The position numbers and the translations under genes are program-made. Shown in pieces: positions 55,441 through 64,000 of a stretch of 64,000 nt of DNA. This DNA comes from Tipula vernalis. Lineage: Eukaryota > Arthropoda > Insecta > Diptera > Tipulidae. Position 1 is the first letter of the stretch. Every line of letters begins with the position of its first letter. The stretch lies in NCBI GenBank assembly GCA_958295665.1, contig OY282560.1, positions 149,243,745 to 149,307,744 of the forward strand. Direction: 5' to 3'. The notes below the pieces were generated by a model, which saw nothing but the letters and a program-made list of their open reading frames with translations, was not told the DNA's origin and made no database searches.

Positions 55441-55897
55441 TTCGTATCACTGGATTGTGAATAATACAAAATCAATTTAATTTATTACCAACGAATTTAT
55501 TTATGTCACAAGAATTATTACAACACAGTTTATTAATAGAAATTCACAAAATCACTTTATATAAATTATTCTCAAATTTTACTGTACACTTATAGTTTTT
55601 ATTTCGCACAAAAACACTTTTTAAATCACTTTTTAATTCCTTTTTAATCTTTACTCTAACGCTTTCTAAATACTAATAATAATCTTACAAGTTTACACTA
55701 TCGCGTTCCAAATACTAATAATCCAATTCGATCTTGTTCGTCTTTTTAAATAAACAAACCAAACTTCTCACTTTTCCAGTTAGAATGGTGTAGAAACATT
55801 TAGAACTGTTTTATCATGGAAAATTCCATTTTAGTACAGTTAAACATTGAGCAATTAATTTAACTTATTCTATTACACACAAGGTGTTACCGTCACA
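55441..55897 (-). repeat. Truncated solo LTR of the H/I family
   Basis: 457 bp matching the LTR at 53119-53597 in the inverted direction. Its right end TGACGG-type border (..GTTACCGTCACA, 55886-55897) is intact, but about 29 bp of the other end is missing. No internal region adjoins it. Confidence 0.75.
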
Positions 55898-56335
55898 ATA
55901 TTAAGTTGTTCGTTGTTCAATTAAGATGATTCGAAATAGTGTCATTCAGGTGTTATGACTAATAAAATAATATTTAACCGGCTTTCAGGCGAAACTTGAA
56001 AATTAGTTTCCCATTTTCTTACCATAATATAACTTTATTAAATGCTGCTGCAACAAGATCTACAATTTTGAATCAATGAACGAGTGACATTGGATTTAAG
56101 GTCTTCGATGGATTTGAATTGTTGGCGAACAGTTGAAATAGAATATAACTCCAAAGCAAAAAAAAAAAAGAAATTTGAATTTGTTAAATCACAGGGTTGT
56201 GGAAGCACACACTTTGCAAATTATTTACAATAAAACATCTATTGGATATTCATATGTTAATTTGTTTTATTTCTGTTATTTACCTTTAGACAATTTAAAG
56301 ACACACTAGAACATTTTGCCAAATTTTAATGAATT
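55898..56335. other. Est2 downstream region, nothing coding seen
   Basis: AT-rich. On the minus strand AATAAA-type signals occur near 56263-56268, about 70 bp after the Est2 stop. Confidence 0.5.
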
Positions 56336-58041
56336 TCAATTCAAATCATCTGAGTACAACTGGTCCCATAACGCCATCCGATTGCTTTCGGGCCAATCAA
56401 TAAAATCCAAATCATTCGCAACATTTAAACATTTATATGGTAATTGTTGATCTTTTATTGGTTCCCATTTGGTGAGCTCCGTCTCTGGTCCATTTGGATC
56501 TGACGTCGCAGCGAAATTTGTAAACAAACCAACCATTCGATCCATGGTTGTATGTTCCTTAGTGCCTGGTTTTAATCCACCCGTCGTCTCATACAAATCA
56601 TTTTTAAATAGATAACTTACGTCATCGGCATGACAAGCACCTTTTACATTCTTCATTTGTAATACACTCACTTTGAAATGGTTAAAGGTTGGTGAATCGA
56701 ACGCAAACCGAAGTAAGTATGTTGGTACTGATGCATTTGTTATCCGTGATTGTAGAAATTTGTGTATTGGATGAATAAAAAATTTATCGGACACCATATC
56801 GCTATATATCGTATAGTTTTCTACCGACGGTTTGTCATCGCCATAATAGAATTTCTTGAGCTGTAAGCCAAACTCTTTTTTTCGGGCAGCATTGTTTACA
56901 GCCAATTCTTTTGGCACTAACCGTTCAAAATCACCTAATTGTTCGTAAAGCTGATGGTTCTTTATAAAGTCGGTGAACATAACGAATAAAAGACCTTCGT
57001 TTGAAGTGGCCGATATTATCATTGGTAAGTCTTTACTCCATGGATTTATCAACATTTCATTAACCGGTTTTGGTAAGAAGCACTGCTCACTAACATACGG
57101 TTCAACAGTAGGAACAAATGGCTCAAAAGAGACTAATCGTTCTTCGGGTGTAAGTAATGTTGCAACAGCAAACAATAAAGATTCACCTGGTGTATTTTGT
57201 AATATTTCCAGAGCTTTTTCGTTAGACTCATCATCATTCCAGCCCAACGATTTGGCCAATCGAAATCCAAAATTATTTTTATCCACACAAGCCCACGAAG
57301 CTGTAATTGTGCCCGACATCAAGATCGCCTTGTCAAATAATCCGCGTGATAATTCGCTCACACTATGATAATGCACTGAAGCACTACCAGCACTTTCACC
57401 AAATATGGTAATGTTATTTGGATCGCCACCAAATTGTTTGCAATTATTTTTGATCCAACGAATTGCCATCGTTTGATCTTTGAGGCCGGCATTTCCGGGA
57501 ACACCTAATTTCGGATCATCTAAACTTAAAAATCCCAAAACACTTAACCGATAGTTGAATGTAAACAACACAATATTTTTCTCAAGCAAAAAATCGGGTG
57601 CAAAAAAACTGGTGGTAGATGACTCGGATACAAATCCACCACCATGAATCCATATCATAACTGGACGTAATTCAATTGGTTTTAAGGTGGCAGTATACGC
57701 ATTAATATGGATGGCAGTCTCATCCCCTTCGACTATGTTACCCAAGCGTACACTTCGGTTCAGCGATGGTAATGGTGGCAAACTGCAATCAAGTATTTCG
57801 GTCCAGTTTTCGACTGGTTGGGGATCCTAAAAGATAACAAATTATAATTAGAAAAAAATATTTTGTGTGTACGTGCTTTATTACAATTTTGCGAGCTGAC
57901 CTTGAAACGAAGAGTACCGGTTGGCGTTTTTATATAGGGGATTCGATGAAAAGCTAAAATTTGTTTTCCAAACACTGTGTCATAATTTTTGCCCTTAATG
58001 GGACCATTCAAAGTGTTCACGGTCAGCACATTATCAACCAT
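56336..58041 (-). CDS. Carboxylesterase Est2 (alpha-esterase type)
   Basis: Two exons, 58041-57901 and 57826-56336, with a 74-bp GT..AG intron at the same position as in Est1 and Est3, give 543 residues. The start MVDNVLTVNT aligns with the paralogues and no signal peptide is seen, so it is probably intracellular. Catalytic features: HGGGF oxyanion hole, FGESAGSAS nucleophile, Glu in ATSNEGLLF and His in GACHADDV. Conserved blocks include NYRLSVLGFLSLDDPKLGVPG and GLKDQTMAIRWIKNNCKQF. It should hydrolyse carboxylic esters (lipid or xenobiotic). It lies 0.5 kb from Est3 in tandem and a TATA box is at 58191-58198. The elbow has Ser (SAGS) where the others have Gly (SAGG). Confidence 0.93.
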
Positions 58042-58558
58042 TTTATTTACAAAATTCACTTGAACTCACAAATAATTGATAATACAGAAACTTTAAGAGG
58101 TATGACGAGACACTAATTTGATGATAGGAGCAATGTTGTTGGATGATGAATATTCAAAATACTACTGTGTTGGTATAGAATTGTTGACCGTTTATATAAT
58201 CACAATCTGCTTAATTTTATATTTGATAAGAATATTGAATCAAAATTTTTGTTACTATCGTAAGTTTTTATTTGTCATCTAATTTAAACAGTTATAGACT
58301 ACATGAAATACGATCAAGACAATAATAAACACAAATAAGAAATAATTCTTTGTAGAGAGAAAGCCACAGACAGGCAAAAAAAATGTTTTGCAGAGAAAAT
58401 TAAATTCTCTGTTTTGATTCACTATCAAGATCGCGAGTTTTGTTAGTACTTTGCATATTATTCACAATTGAGCAAGGTCTTTTTATCAGTTCAGTATATT
58501 TTATTTTTTACCGTATACGATTAACAAGAAACATAAAATACAAAAATTGAAAAAAATT
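58042..58558. other. Est2 promoter and spacer to Est3
   Basis: Holds the Est2 leader and promoter and the 3' flank of Est3. No other gene was recognised. Confidence 0.5.
58191..58198 (-). promoter_or_regulatory. Predicted Est2 TATA box
   Basis: TATATAAA on the minus strand, 150 bp upstream of the Est2 ATG. About 30 bp downstream, an initiator-like ACACAGTAG lies at about 58163-58171, fitting the arthropod CAGT initiator. Confidence 0.5.
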
Positions 58559-60252
58559 TCAATTCAAACTATCTGCCAACAACAAGTCCCAAACCGCCAT
58601 TCGATTACTTTCTGGCCAATCAATAAATTTCACATCATCCGCAACATTAAGACATTTGTACGGTAAATTATGCGTTTTCAGTGGTTCCCATGTCACACCA
58701 TCAATTTCTGCACCATTCGGATTCGATGTCGTCGCAAAATTAGTAAACAAATCAACCATACGCTGCATTGTTTTAAATTCTTTGCTGTCACGTGGTAGTC
58801 CACCAGTTTTCTCGTAGTGATCATTCTTAAATAAATAACTCAAATCATCAGCATGGCAAGCGCCTGGCTCATCGTTCAATTGTAATACATTATTTTTAAA
58901 ATGATTAAATCGCTTGGAATCGAAGGCAAAGCGCAGAAAATAAGTTGGTACTGATGGATTGGTTGCGCGCGATTGCAATACCGTGTGAATGTGTCGTAAA
59001 AACAATGTATCTGACATTAAATTTACGTAACTTCTATAATTCTTAACCGATGGCTGCTCATCACCATAATACAGTTGCTTAAGGCGTAATCCAAATTCCT
59101 TTTTGCGCTCAACATTATTTGACGCAAAATTTTTTGGTACAAATGATAGAAAATCGCTCAAATTATCGTATGCGTCACTATCGGTTAGACTCCTAAAAAG
59201 ACCAACTACAAGACCTTCATCAGAGGTAGCTGACATTATGAATGGAATATTTTTACTCCACGGGTCTATCATCATTTCCGTAATCGGCTTGGGAATGAAG
59301 CACTGTTCACTTACGTATGGTTCAACAATTGGAAGGAATGCCTCAAAAATTTCTAACTTTAGCTCGGGTGGAATCAACGCATCGACCGCATTCAATAATT
59401 CTTTGCCATCTGCCTTTTGCAATATTGCCAGAGCTTTTTCAACTGGTTCATCGTTTTTCCAGCCTAACGATTTGGCCAGTTTTAAACCAAAATCTCTATT
59501 TTTTGAAGTCGCCCACGGTGATAAAACGGTACCCGACATCAAAATAGCTTTATGAAATAATCCACGTGACATCTCACTCAATGAATGAAAATGAACTGAA
59601 GCACCACCAGCACTTTCACCAAATATGGTAATACTGTTTGGATCACCACCAAAATGATCACAATTGTTTTTGATCCATCGCAATGCCATTGTTTGATCTT
59701 TGAGGCCCGCATTGCCGGGCACTTGTAATTTTGGATCGTCCAAACTTAAAAATCCTAAAACACTTAACCGATAGTTGACTGTAAACAACACTATATCCTT
59801 CTCGAGCAAATAGTCCGGTGAGTATGAACGTGTGCTCGCCGAATCTGATACAAATCCACCGCCATGAAACCATACCATGACAGGGCGTAATTTAGCTGGT
59901 GCTGTATTTTGTGTGTACGCATTTATATGAATCGCTGTTTCGTCACCTTCAATAACAGCATGTAATTTCGTTAACATCATGTTTCTGTTAAGCGATGGTA
60001 TTGATTGCAAACTGCAATCAAGCACTTCATTCCAGTTATCGACTGGTTGTGGATCCTAAAATATGTTAAATCTCAATATGACATATTTTGTATCCGTTTA
60101 CACATACATACCTTAAAACGTAGTTTCCCAATTGGTGTTTTAATGTAGGGGATCCGATGAAATGCGAGAATATCTTTTCCGAACACAGTTTCATAGTTTT
60201 TCCCCTTAATCGGACCATTCAACGTATTCACAATCAGTTTATTGACATCCAT
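58559..60252 (-). CDS. Carboxylesterase Est3 (alpha-esterase type)
   Basis: Two exons, 60252-60112 and 60055-58559, with a 56-bp GT..AG intron, give 545 residues. The start MDVNKLIVNT was chosen because it aligns with Est1 and Est2; an upstream in-frame ATG at 60324 would add a hydrophobic 24-residue leader, but the TATA position does not support it. Catalytic features are HGGGF, FGESAGGAS, Glu in SATSDEGLVVG and His in GACHADDLSYLF. Conserved NYRLSVLGFLSLDDPKLQVPG and GLKDQTMALRWIKNNC blocks are present. It is the canonical member of the three. It should act as an intracellular serine esterase. Confidence 0.93.
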
Positions 60253-60724
60253 TATGTAACACAATTCACTTGTATATGATTCCAATTTTAATATTGATAA
60301 CAAATATACTTTACATATGACCAAGTACTAAAATACTAATAGCTGATTACTGATGAATTTCAACTAAACCAATGATTTGATAATTAACGATCGTCTACAT
60401 ATTTATATACAAGTTTCAAGTGTACATAGAACACTATCATGTATAATAACATGTTTTAGTTGCCTTTATGTCAATACTAATAACAACTAACAAATACCAA
60501 TATACCACTTGTATTTTCATAAATGGGAAATTTTATCTTTATTAATTTTTATTCATTTTAACAGTTTGAGTTTTGTGTAAGTGTACAAAAGGCAAAAAAT
60601 GCATAATTGCGGTTAGAAAAAACATAAAGTTAATGAAATCACTAACAGCGATAACAAACTTAACGCACGCGTGCCAAATGTACGACTTGTGATAATTTAA
60701 GCGGTGTACGTGTGGACTAAGTTT
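60253..60724. other. Est3 upstream region, nothing coding seen
   Basis: Contains the TATA box at 60402-60409 and AT-rich spacer up to the poly(T) tract of the LINE at 60725. Confidence 0.5.
60402..60409 (-). promoter_or_regulatory. Predicted Est3 TATA box
   Basis: TATATAAA on the minus strand, exactly 150 bp upstream of the Est3 start codon, the same distance as in Est2. Confidence 0.5.
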
Positions 60725-62945
60725 CTTTTTTTTTAAATGTTGCCAATGGCTTTATTCTTGAATCTTTCTACATAAGAAACTCGCAAGAAGTAATCAAATC
60801 TTAAGCTGAAATTATTACATATTTTAAGTCTTAACCAAAGTTAATACTTATTGTTAGTGCTCACAATTTAATTAATTTACAGGTTCACAGATTCATCAGT
60901 CAAAGTGGATCTGTTCTTCTCAGTCGCCTAAATTGCGGCTGTTTTAGTATCTCCCTGGCTAATTCGTTGGGATGTGCTTCTAGTTGTTTTGAGTAATATT
61001 TCGAACTGATTTCTTTAATTATTTCTTTAAACGGTTTTAATCCCGAGGTCGTCATGTATATTACTATTTCGAATGTATCACGGAGCATTGGTAGGACTAC
61101 TCTGTCATATTTCCATATGGGTTTGATTATCGGTTTGTACAGTAAAATTTTATTGGCTAATTACAACTGAGATTTTCTTCCCGTCAGCCAATACATTTTG
61201 GAAAATGGAATATTTATTTGGTTGCGCTTTGTTTCAATACGATTTTTCCACGACCTTCTATCCAGGTGCAAACCTAAGTATTTTACCTTCGTTTGTTGAG
61301 GAATATTTTTATCGTTTATTCGTTTGTTCAGCATAAATATGACGTGAGTTGATTTGTTTTCGTTCAGCTCGGGACTTTGTTTAAATGATTCTGTAATTCC
61401 TTTGAAGCAATTTCAGGATTACTGTATGGTACAAAAATGGCCGTGTCATCGACAAATATTGATATTATTACTTTGTTGGTTACAGGTAAATCAGCTGTGT
61501 ACAACAAGTATAACATTGGTCCTAGAACGCTGCCTTGCGGGAAACCTGCATTAATATCATTTAAGCAAGTAGTTGCGATATTTTGTCTGACCATGTGTAT
61601 TGCATTTGAAGAAGATAGTTTCCCACAAATGAGTGAAATTTCTTTGGTAGAAACTCTTTAATTTTGTGTATTAGTCCATCGTGCCAGACTTTATCAAAGA
61701 CTTGTGGGATATCCAAGAAGGCAGCAGAACAATATTTCTTTTCCTCGAATGTGACTTTGATTGCATTTACAATTCTGTCTACTTGCTCTGTAATACTATG
61801 TTGGTTTCGTTCTTCTTATATTGGTTTCAATTTTGTTAGCAATATTTTTTCAAATAGCTTTGAGATTGTGGGCAGCTTGCTTATTGGACGATATGATGAG
61901 ATTTGAGTTTTCATTTTCCCTGGCTTAGGTATCATTGTGATCAAAGATATTTTCCATTTTTGAGGAATATAACTTGTTCGCATGTTCGCAGTAATGAGAT
62001 CATATCCTGGTGCCTTTTACAGGCTCATGCAATTTTTAATTGTATTCTTAACTTTCTTCCAACTATAGTTTATAGGTTTGTAGGAGAGGCCATCATCCAT
62101 TTGCTGGGGCAGCACGAAATAATTATCTTCTTCTTGCGGAGAATCGGTGGATTCGAATTTGTTGCCCTTTTTAAATTTTGTGTTGCCTTCCCTTTTGGAT
62201 TAGTTCCTGTATATTACGTGACAGTTTATTTACATTTTCAGAACTACTTATACTTTGTGTATCCCTTTCAGTTGATAATGTCATGAGATCTTTTAGATTT
62301 TCTACCGCCGCACCAATATCAGCTGGTGTGATCAGAGGAATATTAAGTAGACAATTTTGTTCGACTAGCCTTTTATATTGATTCCAATTAGTTTACTTGT
62401 TTATAAGGCGGTTCGGTATTTCGTTCCTTAGGACATTGGTTCTCACTGTTATTATTACCGCTGAGTGGTACATTAGCATATGTACGTGGAATGCCCTTAG
62501 CTACACAAAAGTCAATTAAATCAGGAATTTTCTTTTTTTCCGTGGGCCAGTAAGTTGGGTTACCATCAGATAAATAATCCTGGGACTATTCCTCTATAGG
62601 TTTATAAAGTTATTTGCCTTTCGGCAAGAAATTTTTTACCCAGCTGGCTGAAATAATCCAAGAACTGGATTTTTTTATGGCATGTTTTGGAGGACAGTAC
62701 ACTGCCGATATGACACAGTTGTCAGATCTCTCCTCCAGGCAGATGCCCATCAGTTCATAGTGTTTTAATCTTCTCTTAATTATTACAGCAGTGCCCAAAT
62801 GTGCTTTACCATCTGGGTGCTTGGTATCATAAATAGAGTACCCATTAATTTAGAAATAGCTATTTTTGGTGTGCTCGATAAGAAATGCATGTACCTCCGC
62901 TTTATGTTGTGCTAGGCCGTTTGCAAACGCTTTATTCCATCACGT
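60725..62945 (-). mobile_element. Jockey-type LINE remnant
   Basis: Read on the minus strand from 62945. The endonuclease region starts with AEVHAFLIEHTKN and then GTAVIIKRRLKHYE and VISAVYCPPKH (62900-62650). The RT palm has INAGFPQGSVLGPMLYLLYTADLP and SIFVDDTAIFVPY (61594-61364). The C-terminal end has LEAHPNELAREILKQPQFRRLRRTDPL (61088-60900). A T run at 60725-60734 would be the poly(A) tail on the coding strand. Many frameshifts and stops lie between 61600 and 62600. FVDD replaces the usual [F/Y]ADD of jockey, with both Asp residues kept. Confidence 0.8.
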
Positions 62946-63012
62946 TCCAACAGTGCATCATTCTGCATCACCATATCGTGAGCGATTTGTAATTAAAAAT
63001 TAATTAATAAAA

Positions 63013-64000
63013 ATGAGTGACATTGAAGATCGTATAAACGCGCTCGTATCCAAACGCGGGTATGTAAAACAACGATTAACAAAACAAAAAGCTTGGTTAA
63101 ACGAAAAGCAAGCAAATTCGGATGAATTTTCGACTCGGTTGGAGATCGTATCGGAGATCTATGAAAAGTTTATCGATATAAATTCTTGAATTAACAAATT
63201 ACAATCAGGAACACGAAATATATCACGATAGTTTCGAAGTCGCATTCATTGAAGTGAAATCGGGGTTGCAATCAAAAATAAACGAGTTCAAAAAACCCAA
63301 CACATCATCGCCAGAGTTATTGAGAACGAGCACATCAGATGGCACAAAAAGGATGCAGATACAGTTACCGTTTATTAAGCTACCGACATTTACCGGAAAA
63401 TATGATGAATGGGTTTCATTTCGAGACATTTTCAAATCGCTGAAAAATGAAGAAAGAAGTTTATCGGATATTCAGCGCCACTATCTGGTGGGTAATTTGA
63501 GTGGCGATGCTCGTAAGCTTGTGGATAAAATCAACTTTCGAACAGGGTTACAAACAGGCATGGAGTGCACTTGTTAATCGGTATGATAACGCTCGATTTA
63601 TCATAGACAAATACGTAAACTCAATTTTAAATCTTAGTACAATGAGGTCTGAAACATCAGCGGAGCTGCATAAATTGATAGATACTTGTGTTAATCATTT
63701 AACAGCGCTCAAAACATTGAAACAATCTGTTGATTATTGGGAAATCATTATTGTCAACATAATTTGAGCACGTATAATCGGAGAAATGAAGACATTGTGG
63801 GAAATGTCTATTGATATAAACGAAATTCCAACGTGGGAAAAAATGCTGAATATTTTAAACAATCGTGCTCGAGTATTGGACGCAATTGAATCAAAGCCAT
63901 CCCAGTCCATAACAACATCGAAATCAACAGCTATATCGTTAAATAAGGAATCGAATACGCCATTCATTAAAAATTACTCCAGAGGATCCACCCGAGTGTT
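63013..64000 (+). pseudogene. BEL/Pao retrotransposon gag, runs off the window
   Basis: Starts at an ATG at 63013 (MSDIEDRINALVSKRGYVKQ), a BEL/Pao gag N-terminus. After a stop at 63187 and frameshifts, the DUF1759-type core follows at 63254-63577: LPFIKLPTFTGKYDEWVSFRDIF and SDIQRHYLVGNLSGDARKLV. A second frame (63501-63767) carries AWSALVNRYDNARFI and ELHKLIDTCVNHLTALKTL, and stop-broken sequence continues to the end. The pol region would lie beyond 64000. At least three frame breaks indicate a dead copy or an old one. Confidence 0.8.

Noticed and set aside
60253..60324. Upstream ATG of Est3 as a signal peptide
   Set aside because: It is not shared with the other two genes and is preceded by the TATA box at only about 80 bp.

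Overview
The window reads as insect nuclear DNA, probably from a fly or midge. The host genes have very short introns (53-74 bp) with GT..AG borders, the esterases are of the insect alpha-esterase type, the aldehyde oxidase is insect-like, and the DNA is AT-rich. Nothing seen fixes the species. There is no prokaryotic operon, CRISPR array or rRNA/tRNA gene.

Host genes occupy about 10 kb. An aldehyde oxidase (33481-37329, + strand, first exon not found) converges on a tandem family of three two-exon carboxylesterases on the minus strand: Est1 37412-39087, Est2 56336-58041, Est3 58559-60252. The AOX and Est1 stop codons are only 82 bp apart. Est1 is separated from Est2 by about 17 kb of transposable elements. 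Est2 and Est3 have intact catalytic signatures and a TATA box 150 bp before the start codon. Est1 carries Glu in the oxyanion hole (HGGE instead of HGGG) and His before the nucleophile Ser (GHSAG instead of GESAG).

Nearly everything else is transposable elements, often nested. 75-330: Tc1/mariner remnant. 495-9975: a K02A2.6-like gypsy element (A, minus) split in its integrase by a near-complete gypsy element (B, 1177-6945, 4-bp duplication). 9976-15250: two copia copies (C, D). 15250-18310: AT-rich DNA with a fold-back MITE. 18312-25735: another K02A2.6-like gypsy (E, plus) interrupted by a 5'-truncated CsRn1-type gypsy (F, minus). 25740-31780: a decayed gypsy (J) holding an inverted-repeat element that contains a 5'-truncated LOA/R1-type LINE. 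32480-33330: a BEL/Pao fragment. 39706-49790: a gypsy copy (H, minus) interrupted by a 0.66-kb TIR transposon, itself interrupted by a young CsRn1-type gypsy element (G, 40440-46086) with intact gag and pol, a 6-bp duplication and a likely -1 frameshift site. 49800-53597: a second copy of family H in the opposite direction (I), encoding a SAP domain in gag. 53640-54172: a tyrosine-recombinase (Crypton-like) remnant. 55441-55897: a truncated solo LTR. 60725-62945: a jockey-type LINE. 63013-64000: the start of a BEL/Pao gag that runs off the end.

The host genes suggest a detoxification locus (aldehyde oxidation and ester hydrolysis) that has been expanded by repeated retroelement insertion. The esterase change and element G are the parts most worth following up.
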